The position numbers and the translations under genes are program-made. Shown here in pieces: positions 52,885 through 62,028 of a stretch of DNA of 64,000 nt. The stretch lies in assembly GCA_964655525.1 (NCBI GenBank), contig CAZZNE010000013.1:1-64000 (forward strand), written 5' to 3'. The DNA is from DLAJ01 sp964655525. Lineage in GTDB: Bacteria; Bacillota; Clostridia; Lachnospirales; Lachnospiraceae. Positions within the stretch are counted from its first letter, which is position 1. Every line of letters begins with the position of its first letter. Under the pieces are notes generated by a model, which made no database searches, was not told the origin of the DNA, and worked only from the letters and a program-made list of their open reading frames with translations.

Positions 52885-55446
52885 ATGGAGCGGTTTGAGA
52901 AAATATTGGAGCATATGTCCAATGTCGGCATCGTTGTATTGTCGCGGGACGAGCATATCGTTTTGTATGCAAATGAGACGTTTCGCCGTGCATATCCGGC
53001 GGCGGAAGCAGGAACAGGCATCCAGCCTGTTTTTGAGGAAGATAGCAACGCAAAACGGATATTAAGGGAGTTACGCCGGCATGCGGACGGCAAAGAAACG
53101 GATGAACGTTACCGGCTGTATCTGCCGGATTTCGGCGGGGAGACCGATGTGTGGTTTGACGCGTTCAGCTGGGACGGAACACCTGCGTATGTGGTGTATT
53201 TTATGCTGATCTATTTGGACGATACGGAGAAGTTTAAGTCGGAGCTGTCCAAGATCATGGGGGATACGCTTTCGACCGTGTACTCTGTTGTAACCGCCGT
53301 CAATCTGACGGGTAACGCGCATATGGTACTGGCGGCGGATGGAAAGACCGCGTTTCAGAAAGGCGATCACGGAAATTTCAGGCAGGCGATGCAGATGCTG
53401 ACCGAAGGGGTTCATCCTGATCACCGCGAGGAATTTGCAAAGAAAACGGATCTTTGCTATCTGCTGGAACAGCTTGCAAAAGACAGGGATGAGGTGCATA
53501 TCGAGTTTCGGATGAAGGAGCCGGACGGTGACTATCATTGGATGGCGCTTCGGTTTGTGCGGGTATATACGGCCGACATGGCGCGCGTTTCCTGCGTAGG
53601 TCTGATCAGAAATATCGATTTTCGAAGGAGCCTGCAGCAGAAACTCCAGACAACGCTGGATGCTGCGTATGCGGCGATTCCGGGCGGCGTCGTGCAGTTT
53701 ATTGCAGATGAGCAATTAACGATCGTGCATGTGAACGAGGAGTTCTACAAGCTGGCGGAAAAAAAGAAAGAGGACTATCAGGGCGGCTATAGCGCCCATG
53801 TGTTGCCTGCAGATCGTGCGGAGGTGTGCAGGGTCATTTGGGAAAAGGCGAAAACGGGTGAGCCGTTTGACGTGATCTACCGGATCCGCATGGGGCGGAG
53901 CAGGAGGCTCCGCTGGGTACAGATGAGCGGTGTGAAGCTGGAGGAGCGTGACGGTAAACCGGTATATCTCGGTATCCGTATGGATATTACGGAGCTGAAA
54001 AACGCACAGATTCGTTTGATGGAGGAGCAGGTGCGCTCCGATCTTGCGATGGGTGCGACCGGCAATATCCGGTTTGAATATGACATAAGGAGCGATGTGC
54101 TGACCATGCATTGTCCGTCGAGGGAGGAGCAGGGCAGGCTGGTACCGTATCATATTGAGAAATGCTGTGAGGAAATGGGTAAAAGAGGCGAGGTGCATTC
54201 CGAGGATGTGGAAAAGCTGCTCACAGTATTTAAGGGTGGCAACAGAGAGGCAGTCGAGATTCGGATAAAAAACAGAGAAGCGCAGGAATACTCATGGCAT
54301 CGCGTAAAATGTAAGGACGTGGGCGATTCGGATGGGCATACCTATATTGTAGGTATCATTGAAGACATATCGCGCGAAAAAAGTCTGGAAAATACGAACG
54401 AGCAGCTTCTGGAGCAGATGGGCTTCATGTTTCAGGATTCGTTCCAAAGGCTGTATGTCGTGGACTTGCAAAAGGATATTTGTCAGGTCTTCCGTCTTGG
54501 AGACGAGCGGACGCAGAATAGGCCGATCGTGAGAAAATTAACGCGTATCGTTGCCGCATATGAGCGGACCCGCATTTATCCGGACGATTTGGATAATTTC
54601 CGCGCGAAACGGATGTATCTGTCGTCGCCGTCGGCGTTTTCCAAGGGGCGCAAGGAGGTTTATTTTGATATTCGGGTACGGGACGGTCTGGGACCGGATT
54701 ATCATTGGTATACGATCCTGATCCGCCGTGCGCAGCATGGTGAGGGCCGGTTCATCTGTCTGGCAAAATGTGTGGACGAGCTAAAGAAACAGGAGCTTTT
54801 GAAGCAAAAGTATGACGAACAGGTCAAATATCAGAGGTTTAGTGAAAAAATCATTGATTCGCTCGGCGCGCTCGTGGAATTCAGGGACAGCGACTCCGGG
54901 GAACATATCATGCGGACAAAGCAGCTCACAAAAATCGTGGCGACCTATCTTGCAAAGCAGGAGCCGGAGTATGATCTGACGCCGGAAAAAATAGAAAAGA
55001 TCACGATGGCGGCATCGATGCATGACGTCGGTAAGATATCCATCCCTGACGCAATCTTAAATAAGCCGGGCAGGCTGACTGCGGATGAGTTTGAGGTCAT
55101 GAAGACGCACACGACGAGGGGCTATGACATTCTCAACTCGATCGAAGTGGGACAGGATAATGAATTTTCCGCTTATTGCAGGGAAATCTGCCGCTATCAT
55201 CACGAACGCTATGACGGCAGAGGCTATCCCGATCATCTGGTCGGCGATGAGATTCCAATCTGGGGTCAGATCGTCAGTCTGGTGGATGTATATGATGCGC
55301 TTGTGAGTCCCCGCGTATATAAGCCCGCGTATTCCCACGAGAAGGCGGTGGACATGATCCTAAACGGGGAATGCGGCAGCTTTAATCCGAAACTGTTGAA
55401 GGGATTGATCGCGTGCGCGGACGAATTGAGGTTATGTTATGAATAA
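52885..55446 (+). CDS. PAS-domain HD-GYP sensor protein (c-di-GMP phosphodiesterase-like)
   Basis: An 853-residue cytoplasmic protein; the start follows GGAAGGAGGAGC. Several PAS-like sensor domains follow one another, about residues 1-120 (VGIVVLSRDEHIVLYANETF), 240-380 (AIPGGVVQFIADEQLTIVHVNEEFY), 390-520 and 520-640. The C-terminal HD domain (about 655-853) has RDSDSGEHIMRTKQLTKIV, SMHDVGKISIPDAILNKPG (HD), and HHERYDGRGYPDHLVGDEIP with the GYP. HD-GYP proteins cleave cyclic di-GMP. No GGDEF domain is visible. It shares eight bases with the next gene, so coupling is likely. Confidence 0.92.
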   Translation: MERFEKILEHMSNVGIVVLSRDEHIVLYANETFRRAYPAAEAGTGIQPVFEEDSNAKRILRELRRHADGKETDERYRLYLPDFGGETDVWFDAFSWDGTPAYVVYFMLIYLDDTEKFKSELSKIMGDTLSTVYSVVTAVNLTGNAHMVLAADGKTAFQKGDHGNFRQAMQMLTEGVHPDHREEFAKKTDLCYLLEQLAKDRDEVHIEFRMKEPDGDYHWMALRFVRVYTADMARVSCVGLIRNIDFRRSLQQKLQTTLDAAYAAIPGGVVQFIADEQLTIVHVNEEFYKLAEKKKEDYQGGYSAHVLPADRAEVCRVIWEKAKTGEPFDVIYRIRMGRSRRLRWVQMSGVKLEERDGKPVYLGIRMDITELKNAQIRLMEEQVRSDLAMGATGNIRFEYDIRSDVLTMHCPSREEQGRLVPYHIEKCCEEMGKRGEVHSEDVEKLLTVFKGGNREAVEIRIKNREAQEYSWHRVKCKDVGDSDGHTYIVGIIEDISREKSLENTNEQLLEQMGFMFQDSFQRLYVVDLQKDICQVFRLGDERTQNRPIVRKLTRIVAAYERTRIYPDDLDNFRAKRMYLSSPSAFSKGRKEVYFDIRVRDGLGPDYHWYTILIRRAQHGEGRFICLAKCVDELKKQELLKQKYDEQVKYQRFSEKIIDSLGALVEFRDSDSGEHIMRTKQLTKIVATYLAKQEPEYDLTPEKIEKITMAASMHDVGKISIPDAILNKPGRLTADEFEVMKTHTTRGYDILNSIEVGQDNEFSAYCREICRYHHERYDGRGYPDHLVGDEIPIWGQIVSLVDVYDALVSPRVYKPAYSHEKAVDMILNGECGSFNPKLLKGLIACADELRLCYE

Positions 55447-56110
55447 AAAGGCCGCGCTTCCGCATAGCTATATGGCAGGCAGTCAGCAATGGTTTGAAAA
55501 AAAGAATTTTTTTTCACAGGACGGCAGACTCAGGCGCTATGGGTGCGGGGTGATCGCAGCGGCGGATTATTGCATTTACCGTCATGTTTTGAATGCACCG
55601 GATGACAGAGAGGCCTATCTGTCCCTTGTGCGTAAACTGGAACGGCGTTTTTTGCGCGTGGTCCCCGGATTCGGCATGTCTGCGTACCTGTATACGGGTG
55701 TCCTGAATTTTATGTTGCTATGGCATCGGGCGCCGGAGCGCCTTCGCGGTGTGAGTTTTCTTTTTTCAGGCAAAAAAAGTAAGGAGCGGCTGCTTACAAT
55801 CGTGCGGGAACAGCTTTTGGCGGATTGTCCGGTCATACTGATCTTGGGGTCTGCGCCTTTTTTTCATAAAAGGCGGCGGGGCGTGACGCTTTATCGCTTG
55901 CAGAACGGCTGTATGGTGTCGGCAAAGGAGCATGTCGCCGCCCATTTTATCACGGTGACGGCGCTTTATGAGGATTCGCAGGAAACCATGTTAGAGGTGT
56001 ATTCATGGGGGGAACGATACTACCTGTCGGCGGATGCGTACTTAAGATCGGCGCGTTATACCTATCCGTTCAGTAACCGGCTTTATCGGACACGTATACG
56101 GCAAAAGTGA
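55439..56110 (+). CDS. Papain-fold (C39-like) protein of unknown role
   Basis: A 223-residue protein whose ATG overlaps the end of the HD-GYP gene by eight bases. It is not close to a named family that I recognise. RRYGCGVIAAADYCIYRHV puts Cys36 at the start of a helix, as in C39-type peptidases, and HVAAHFITVTALYED (H165, H169) with LEVYSWGERYYLSADAYL is like the His and Asp/Asn strand of the same fold. No signal peptide. Function would be a cysteine peptidase or transferase, inferred from these three blocks. Confidence 0.55.
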   Translation: MNKKAALPHSYMAGSQQWFEKKNFFSQDGRLRRYGCGVIAAADYCIYRHVLNAPDDREAYLSLVRKLERRFLRVVPGFGMSAYLYTGVLNFMLLWHRAPERLRGVSFLFSGKKSKERLLTIVREQLLADCPVILILGSAPFFHKRRRGVTLYRLQNGCMVSAKEHVAAHFITVTALYEDSQETMLEVYSWGERYYLSADAYLRSARYTYPFSNRLYRTRIRQK

Positions 56111-56170
56111 GGTTTCGAATCATTGCGTTTCGCAAACGCCGGAGGAGAGGTTTTTGTGAAAGGAATATTC

Positions 56171-56533
56171 ATGAATAAGTCGTTATGCAGAAAAAAGAAT
56201 GGCATGCTGCTGGGAGCCGCAAAGGGAATCGGCGCCGCGTATGCGCGGGATTATGCAAAGCAATGCCGCACGATTTCGATCATCGATATTGATAAAGAGG
56301 CGGGGATGCGATTAAAAGAGGATCTGGAGCGGGAGTACCGCATTCCCGTGTTCTTTTTTCACGGAAATATCTATGATGAGACGGATATGGATATTTTCTG
56401 TAAGGCGGTAAAGGAGCAGTTCGGACCGGTTGATTTGTTGTTTAGCAGTTTCAGGAACTGTCCGTATCTGTCTATGACAAAGGAGATGTTAGCTTCCGGA
56501 GCGGTTTCAGAGTGCATTGGGGTGCAGGTGTGA
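56171..56533 (+). pseudogene. Short-chain dehydrogenase fragment
   Basis: The 120 codons from ATG 56171 (AAAGGA before; GTG 56156 after GGAGGAGAGG is an alternative start) encode NGMLLGAAKGIGAAYARDYAKQ (glycine-rich Rossmann loop), TISIIDIDKEAG and EQFGPVDLLFSS. An SDR normally needs about 250 residues and the YxxxK active site, which is missing, as the frame ends at 56533 after VSECIGVQV. No rest of the gene is seen downstream. It is most likely truncated and inactive. Confidence 0.6.
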
Positions 56534-56582
56534 AGAGAACGCCGGGGAGCAAATAAAAAAGGAATAAGGTGGGGGATCGGGT

Positions 56583-58184
56583 ATGAAGCTGACTTTTATC
56601 GGGGCGGCTCATGAGGTGACGGGAAGCTGTCATTATCTTGAGGCGTGCGGAAAACGGATTTTGGTTGATTACGGTATGGAGCAGGGCGTGAATGTGTTTG
56701 AAAACGCCTCTCTTCCGGCGGAGGAGGCACTCATTGATTATGTGCTTTTGACGCATGCGCATGTGGATCATTCGGGAATGCTGCCGCTTTTGTATGCGCG
56801 CGGCTTCAGGGGACAGGTTCTGACGACGGAGGCGACGGCGGACTTATGCAGCATTATGCTGAGAGACTGTGCGCATATTCAAATGCAGGAGGCGGAATGG
56901 AAAAACCGCAAGGCAAAACGTTCCGTGAACAATGAGCTGGTACAGCCGCTCTACACGATGGAGGATGCGGACGGCGTGATTAAACTGATCGTGCCGTGCC
57001 GGTATGATAAGCGCATTGAGCTGTGCGAAGGCATTTCCATCCGGTTTACGGACATCGGGCATCTGCTCGGCTCAGCGAGTATTGAAGTGTGGGTGAATGA
57101 AAGAGGCAACGAAAAAAAGCTCGTGTTTTCGGGGGACATCGGCAATCTCGAGCAGCCGCTCATAAAAGATCCTGCCTATACGAGCGACGCCGATTATGTC
57201 ATTATGGAATCGACTTACGGAGACCGCCTGCACAGTGCGGAGCACCCCGATTATGTGCATGATCTTGCGGCGGTCATAAAGGAGACGTTCGATAAAGGGG
57301 GCAACGTTGTCATCCCGTCTTTTGCAGTCGGACGCACGCAGGAGATGCTTTATTTTTTCCGACAGATCAAAGCGGAGCAGTTGGTCGAGGGATATCCCGA
57401 TTTTCCGGTGTATGTGGACAGCCCGCTTGCGGTGGAGGCAACCGGTATTTTCAATAAAAACATAGAGAGCTGCTTTGATGAGGAAGCGATGGCGCTCGTG
57501 AAAAAAGGAGTTAATCCGATTTCATTTCCGGGCTTGAAATTGTCGATCACGAGCGATGAGTCGAAGCTGATCAATTTTGATGATACGCCGAAGGTCATTA
57601 TATCGGCGTCCGGCATGTGCGAGGCAGGACGTATCAGGCATCATCTAAAACATAATCTCTGGCGGGAGGAATGCACGGTGCTGTTCGTCGGCTATCAGGC
57701 GGTCGGAACGCTCGGGCGCATGCTTGTCGAGGGTGTGAAAGAAGTGAAGCTGTTCGGCGAGACAATCGAGGTGCGTGCACAGATAAAGGCGCTTGCAGGC
57801 ATGAGCGGGCACGCGGACAAAAACGGTCTGATCCGCTGGCTCGGCGGTTTTACCGATAAGCCTGCGAAGGTATTTCTTGTACATGGCGAGGACAGTGTCG
57901 TGGAAGCATTTGCGGCATGTCTGCGCGGCGAGTACGGCTATGACGTCTATGCGCCTTACAGCGGTACGCGTTATGATCTTATTGAAAACCGCGTGGATTA
58001 TGAGGCGGCGCCGATACGGCTCAAGAAAAAGAGCGCGAGAAGCGAGTCGGATGTATTCTCACGGCTTTTGGCAGCAGGACAGCGCCTGCTCGCAGTCATC
58101 CGCAAGAACGAGGGCATTGCAAACAAGGATCTGGCAAAATTCGCCGATCAGATTGGCTCGCTTGCGGATAAGTGGGACCGTTGA
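56583..58184 (+). CDS. MBL-fold beta-CASP RNA/DNA-processing nuclease
   Basis: A 533-residue cytoplasmic metallo-hydrolase. LTFIGAAHEVTGSCHYLEACGK is the typical first block (GxxxEVTGS); LLTHAHVDHSGMLPLLY is the HxHxDH metal motif; FTDIGHLLGSASIEVWVN, FSGDIGNLEQPL and ESTYGDRLH follow. The beta-CASP part has VIISASGMCEAGRIRHHLKH and the C-terminal GMSGHADKNGLIRWL motif. This group (YsiG/RNA-metabolising CPSF-like enzymes) is linked to RNA processing. About 60 extra residues follow the domain (EDVFSRLLAAGQRLLAVIRKN). Starts after AGGTGGGGG. Confidence 0.93.
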   Translation: MKLTFIGAAHEVTGSCHYLEACGKRILVDYGMEQGVNVFENASLPAEEALIDYVLLTHAHVDHSGMLPLLYARGFRGQVLTTEATADLCSIMLRDCAHIQMQEAEWKNRKAKRSVNNELVQPLYTMEDADGVIKLIVPCRYDKRIELCEGISIRFTDIGHLLGSASIEVWVNERGNEKKLVFSGDIGNLEQPLIKDPAYTSDADYVIMESTYGDRLHSAEHPDYVHDLAAVIKETFDKGGNVVIPSFAVGRTQEMLYFFRQIKAEQLVEGYPDFPVYVDSPLAVEATGIFNKNIESCFDEEAMALVKKGVNPISFPGLKLSITSDESKLINFDDTPKVIISASGMCEAGRIRHHLKHNLWREECTVLFVGYQAVGTLGRMLVEGVKEVKLFGETIEVRAQIKALAGMSGHADKNGLIRWLGGFTDKPAKVFLVHGEDSVVEAFAACLRGEYGYDVYAPYSGTRYDLIENRVDYEAAPIRLKKKSARSESDVFSRLLAAGQRLLAVIRKNEGIANKDLAKFADQIGSLADKWDR

Positions 58185-58273
58185 TGCAGAACAGGACGGA
58201 TCGCTGAAGCAGCGTGTTTTGTGTGAAAATGTCTGACATTGCAAAAAGCGATGGGTAAGAGGAGATTACATAG

Positions 58274-58804
58274 ATGAATATGATCGTGGCGGTGGACGCC
58301 AATTGGGGAATCGGCAATCAGGGAAAGCTGTTGGTGAGCATTCCGAACGATCACAAGATGTTCCGTGAAATGACGATGGGAAAGGTGATCGTATACGGCA
58401 GAAAAACGTTAATGACTTTTCCGCAGGGGCAGCCCCTGACAGGCAGGACGAATCTGATCCTTTCCGCAAATCCTTCTTTTACAAAGAAGGGCGCGCAGGT
58501 GTTTCACGATGAGCATGAACTGCTTGGCGAGTTAAAAAAATATGATGACGGGGATGTGTTTATTGTAGGTGGAGAGAGCGTGTACCGGCTGATGCTGCCG
58601 TACTGCGATACGGTGCATGTGACGAAGATCGATCATGCCTATGCAGCGGATGCATATTTTCCGAATCTGGACGAATCGCAGGAGTGGGAGATCACGGCGG
58701 ACAGCGATGAACATACGTATTTCGATATACCGTATACTTTTTATCGGTACGAAAGAAAAAATAGCATGACCCATAACGGAGGAGCAGACAATGAGTTATT
58801 GTAA
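58274..58804 (+). CDS. folA: Dihydrofolate reductase
   Basis: A 176-residue enzyme that reduces dihydrofolate with NADPH. MIVAVDANWGIGNQGKLLVSIPNDHKMFREMT has the W/G loop (NWGIG) and the acidic Asp of the folate site (PNDHKMF); KVIVYGRKTLMTFPQGQPLTGRTNLIL is the standard NADPH-binding block; VFIVGGESVYRLMLP is typical too. The upstream motif GAGGAGATTACATAG gives a good ribosome site. The end overlaps the next gene start by 14 bases, so the two are coupled. Confidence 0.96.
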   Translation: MNMIVAVDANWGIGNQGKLLVSIPNDHKMFREMTMGKVIVYGRKTLMTFPQGQPLTGRTNLILSANPSFTKKGAQVFHDEHELLGELKKYDDGDVFIVGGESVYRLMLPYCDTVHVTKIDHAYAADAYFPNLDESQEWEITADSDEHTYFDIPYTFYRYERKNSMTHNGGADNELL

Positions 58805-59828
58805 GAATTGCGGGACGGAGCTGCAAAGCGGCGCGCGGTTTTGCGCATTATGCGGCACGCCGACAGAAATTGACCGGATACCTATGCAGCCGCTTGGAAA
58901 CGGAGAGACGGCGTATACAGGAGGGCAGCCGTATGGGAATGCGGGACCGGTGTATGCGAACGGCCAGCCGCTTGGAAACGGAGAGACGGCGTATACAGGA
59001 GGGCAGCCGCTTGGGAATGCGGGCCAGGCGTATGCAGGAGGCCAGCTGTATGGGAATGCGGGCCAGGCGTATGCGGGGAACCAGCCACTTGGAAACGGAG
59101 CGTCACCGTATGCAGGAGGGCAGCCGTATGGGAATGCGGGACCGGCATATGTAAGCGGCCAGCCGTACGGGAATGGAGAGCCTACATATGCAAACGGGCA
59201 GGTATATGGAAACGGGGAACAATCCTATCCGAGCATGCCGGGCTATGCGGGTGAGGACGCATATTTTGCAGGAAATCCTTATAGTCCGTATGGAGTTGCG
59301 GTACAACCGCAGAGCAGCCGCAAGACGCTTATGATCATAGGCACGATCGTCGGACTCATTGTGATGGTGGCGCTCGTCCTGCTCATTGTTCTTTTAGCGC
59401 AGGATAACAGTCGCAAAACATATCAGCGGGCTGTCGGCGTTTTTATGAATGGTTTGGAAAAAAAGGATATGGGGAAATTAGTGGAGGCATTTCCCGAACG
59501 GATCCGTGAAGATATGCGGCGTGAGCTGACACGCTATTATGACTCTGAACAAGAATTGTGGGAAGACTATAACGATACCTTGGAGTGGTATTGCGGTAAT
59601 CATGTGAAAATGACTTATACGATCGTACAGGAAGAGCCGCTTTTGGAGTATCAGATCAGAGATCTTAAGCAGGATCTTATGGAAGATTTTCAATATGACG
59701 TTTCCATCAGCAGCGGTTATGAGGTGGATATCGAAATAACCTATAAGGGCAGCGAGGGCGAGTACAGTGACAGTATTGAACTGACCGTTGCAAAAATCGA
59801 TGGAAAGTGGTATGTGATCGGATATTAA
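58791..59828 (+). CDS. Zinc-ribbon membrane protein with 13-residue repeats
   Basis: A 345-residue protein. YCKNCGTELQSGARFCALCGT is a double CxxC zinc ribbon at the N-terminus. Residues 33 to about 148 are nine 13-residue Gly/Asn/Gln/Pro/Tyr-rich repeats (see repeat entry). A membrane helix is at about residues 182-203, and the rest outside is a domain of about 140 residues (RAVGVFMNGLEKKDMGKLVEAFP, like the DUF4878/NTF2-like group). The cytoplasmic zinc ribbon plus helix and outside domain is found in many Firmicutes proteins without known function. Coupled to folA (14-base overlap). Confidence 0.8.
   Translation: MSYCKNCGTELQSGARFCALCGTPTEIDRIPMQPLGNGETAYTGGQPYGNAGPVYANGQPLGNGETAYTGGQPLGNAGQAYAGGQLYGNAGQAYAGNQPLGNGASPYAGGQPYGNAGPAYVSGQPYGNGEPTYANGQVYGNGEQSYPSMPGYAGEDAYFAGNPYSPYGVAVQPQSSRKTLMIIGTIVGLIVMVALVLLIVLLAQDNSRKTYQRAVGVFMNGLEKKDMGKLVEAFPERIREDMRRELTRYYDSEQELWEDYNDTLEWYCGNHVKMTYTIVQEEPLLEYQIRDLKQDLMEDFQYDVSISSGYEVDIEITYKGSEGEYSDSIELTVAKIDGKWYVIGY
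58887..59235 (+). repeat. 39-bp tandem repeats (13-residue units)
   Basis: Nine units of about 39 bp encode Q-(P/L/V)-(L/Y)-G-N-(G/A)-x-x-x-Y-x-x-(G/N), for example QPLGNGETAYTGG, QPYGNAGPVYANG and QPLGNAGQAYAGG. The copies fall into two alternating types (GNGET.. and GNAGP.. or GNAGQ..) and differ by few bases. Confidence 0.9.
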
Positions 59829-59848
59829 AACAGCGGAGTGTGGGAACA

Positions 59849-60622
59849 ATGGGAGAGACGGGAGAAATATTAAAGATTGACAGCAGGTACCCTTATGTGT
59901 ACGAGACACATCTGCATACGTCTCAGGCATCCGCCTGTGCAAAAGCAAGCGGCGCACAGATGGCGCGCGCCTGTTTTGAGGCGGGTTATACGGGAATCAT
60001 GGTAACGGATCATTTTTTTTACGGAAACAGTTGTATCGACAGGTCGCTGCCCTGGCATGAGTGGGTGGAGCGCTTCTGTGCGGGCTATGAGGACGCGAAG
60101 ACGGAGGGAGACCGCATCGGGCTTCAGGTGTTCTTTGGCTGGGAGGCGAATGATAACGGCACGGAATTTCTGATTTACGGATTAGACAAAGAATGGCTTC
60201 TGACGCATCCTGAGATCAAGGATGCAACGGTTGAGGAACAATATCGGATGGTGAATGCCGCAGGCGGCCTTGTGGTGCACTGTCATCCGTACCGCGATGA
60301 GCCCTATATTCCGGCAGTCCGCATCTTTCCGGATTTTACGGATGTGGTGGAGGGCGTTAATGCGACGCATGCCAGTCGCAAAAGTAAGGGTCACAACAAT
60401 CCGGATTTTGACGTGCGGGCAAGGGAATACGCACAGCGCTATGGGCTGCCGATGACGGCAGGGTCGGACATTCATAGCACGGATCTGCTGTTTGGCGGCA
60501 TTGCGTGTTCGCAGAAATTACAGGATGTGCATGATTATGTGAGGCTGTTGAAGTCCATGCGGGGTGTTGACCGCGCGGACTACCCGTATGTGCTTTTGGA
60601 TGGGAATGAAGTCGCAGAATGA
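59849..60622 (+). CDS. PHP-domain phosphoesterase
   Basis: A 257-residue cytoplasmic protein, start chosen with GGAG ten bases before. YETHLHTSQASACA (HxH motif), IMVTDHFFYG (second motif), LVVHCHPYRDEP (third, HxH) and MTAGSDIHSTD (last, DxH) are all four PHP blocks; these bind two or three metal ions and cleave phosphate esters. Substrate could be a histidinol phosphate-like or nucleotide substrate; it is not a DNA polymerase PHP. Start 20 bases after the zinc-ribbon gene. Confidence 0.9.
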   Translation: MGETGEILKIDSRYPYVYETHLHTSQASACAKASGAQMARACFEAGYTGIMVTDHFFYGNSCIDRSLPWHEWVERFCAGYEDAKTEGDRIGLQVFFGWEANDNGTEFLIYGLDKEWLLTHPEIKDATVEEQYRMVNAAGGLVVHCHPYRDEPYIPAVRIFPDFTDVVEGVNATHASRKSKGHNNPDFDVRAREYAQRYGLPMTAGSDIHSTDLLFGGIACSQKLQDVHDYVRLLKSMRGVDRADYPYVLLDGNEVAE

Positions 60623-60654
60623 TTTAGTTGTGTTGAGGGAGTATCAATAGCGAA

Positions 60655-61773
60655 ATGGAAAAAAAGAAAAACACTGTGCGAAAGTTCGGAAACGTCATGC
60701 GGCGGATGGCAGCGCTTGTGTTGGGACTGACGCTCATGTCCGGGGTCTGTGCCTGCGGACAGAAGGAGGCGGGCGAGAATAATACGAAAGTCATTCTAAC
60801 GACGGGGTTTGCGCGCGGTGAGATTTTCCGCATCGGATCGGTTTCCTGCATGAAAAGCGAGCTGATGGTATATTTGACAAACACGCAGAATCAGTATGAG
60901 AATGTGTTCGGGGAAGAAATATGGCAGCAGGATTTTAACGGTGTGACCTTGGAGGAAAATGTGAAAGAAACCGTGCTCGCGCGTATCGCGCGCGTGAAAT
61001 CCATGACGCTGCTCGCACAGGAGATGAATGTTTCGCTTTCCGAGGAGGAGCAGGCGCTGTGTACGCAGGCGGCGGAAACCTATTTTTCTTCGCTTTCCGA
61101 GCGGGAGAGGGAGCTTTTGGAGATCACGCAGGAGCAGATCGATGCCATGTATCAGGATTATGCGCTGGCAGACAAGGTCTATCATTATATCATTCGAGAT
61201 ATCAACCCGGAGATCAGCGATGATGAAGCGCGCACGATCACCATTCAGCATATTTTATTGAAAACAACGACGGCGGTCGGCGCGGACGGCAGTTATGCGA
61301 TGAGCGAGGAGGAGAAAGGTGAGCGCTATGCGCTGGCGGTCGAGCTGAGCGAACGCTTAGAAGCGGGAGAGGATTTTGAAAGCCTGATGGAACTCTACAA
61401 CGAGGCGGATGAAAATACGCTGTTTATACGTCATGGAGATATGGATGAGACGTTTGAGGATGTGGCGTTTTCGCTCGAGAACGGTCAGGTCAGCGGAATT
61501 GTCGAAACGCCGCAGGGTTACGAGATCTTAAAATGTGTCAGCACTTTTGACAGAGAGCAGACCGATAAAAATAAGGTGGAGATTGTCAGGGCGCAGCGCG
61601 AGCAGGTGTTCGGCGAACAGTATGAGTCGTTTGTGTCGGCTTTGACGCGTTATCTCAATGAGGATCTATGGGAAGAAGTCCGGCTGCTTCATGATGCCGA
61701 GCTGACAACCAACGATTTTTTTGAAGTATATAACCGCTGTTTTGCGGATGTTACATTTGCGTTTGAAGAGTAG
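60655..61773 (+). CDS. Parvulin-type peptidylprolyl isomerase lipoprotein (PrsA/SurA-like)
   Basis: A 372-residue lipoprotein (LTLMSGVCACGQKE, lipid-Cys near residue 33). The N-terminal part (SCMKSELMVYLTNTQNQYENVFGEEIW and many helices) is like the SurA/trigger-factor chaperone domain. A parvulin domain follows at about residues 190-310: ARTITIQHILLKTT at the start and MDETFEDVAFSLENGQVSGIVETPQGYEILKC at the end, the typical pattern (F-x-x-A-x-x-L-x-x-G-x-h-S-x-h-V-x-T-x-x-G-h-H). It helps fold exported proteins. Start follows GAGGGA. Confidence 0.88.
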   Translation: MEKKKNTVRKFGNVMRRMAALVLGLTLMSGVCACGQKEAGENNTKVILTTGFARGEIFRIGSVSCMKSELMVYLTNTQNQYENVFGEEIWQQDFNGVTLEENVKETVLARIARVKSMTLLAQEMNVSLSEEEQALCTQAAETYFSSLSERERELLEITQEQIDAMYQDYALADKVYHYIIRDINPEISDDEARTITIQHILLKTTTAVGADGSYAMSEEEKGERYALAVELSERLEAGEDFESLMELYNEADENTLFIRHGDMDETFEDVAFSLENGQVSGIVETPQGYEILKCVSTFDREQTDKNKVEIVRAQREQVFGEQYESFVSALTRYLNEDLWEEVRLLHDAELTTNDFFEVYNRCFADVTFAFEE

Positions 61774-61782
61774 GGCTGCGGA

Positions 61783-61811
61783 TTGACTGGCTTTTATAAA
61801 AAGTTTATAAA
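61783..61811 (+). promoter_or_regulatory. Upstream htpG promoter (P1)
   Basis: TTGACT (61783-61788), 17 bases, TATAAA (61806-61811). It lies upstream of the CIRCE element, which would then be in the 5' UTR as in classic HrcA-controlled operons. Confidence 0.65.
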
Positions 61812-61850
61812 TCCCCTGACAGGCATAACAGAGCGGTTTTACAAAAATTA

Positions 61851-61877
61851 CTAGCACTCGTTCAAAACGAGTGCTAA
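61851..61877. promoter_or_regulatory. CIRCE element (HrcA operator)
   Basis: Arms CTAGCACTC and GAGTGCTAA around a 9-base spacer GTTCAAAAC; only the first base of the left arm (C for T) differs from the consensus TTAGCACTC-N9-GAGTGCTAA. HrcA represses heat-shock genes here; in many Firmicutes only groESL and dnaK carry it, so its presence before htpG is less usual. Confidence 0.92.
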
Positions 61878-61884
61878 TTTTTTC

Positions 61885-61913
61885 TTGACATTTTGTAACG
61901 ACCGAATTAAACT
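61885..61913 (+). promoter_or_regulatory. Downstream htpG promoter (P2)
   Basis: TTGACA (61885-61890), 17 bases, TAAACT (61908-61913). It starts only eight bases after the CIRCE element. Confidence 0.6.
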
Positions 61914-62028
61914 GTTATAAGGATCGGGCAGGTGAGAGTCCTGTCTGAAGAAAGAACGCGGCGCGAATCAGGAAACTGCAGACTGTGCCTGCCGAAAGAA
62001 TGTAACGAAGAAAGGAATGTGATTTTTT

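Noticed and set aside
56156..56533. Intact short SDR-like enzyme
   Set aside because: The YxxxK active site and half of the fold are missing.
58887..59235. 39-bp repeats that could suggest an array or minisatellite
   Set aside because: They are in-frame codons of the zinc-ribbon protein with synonymous differences, not spacer-separated.
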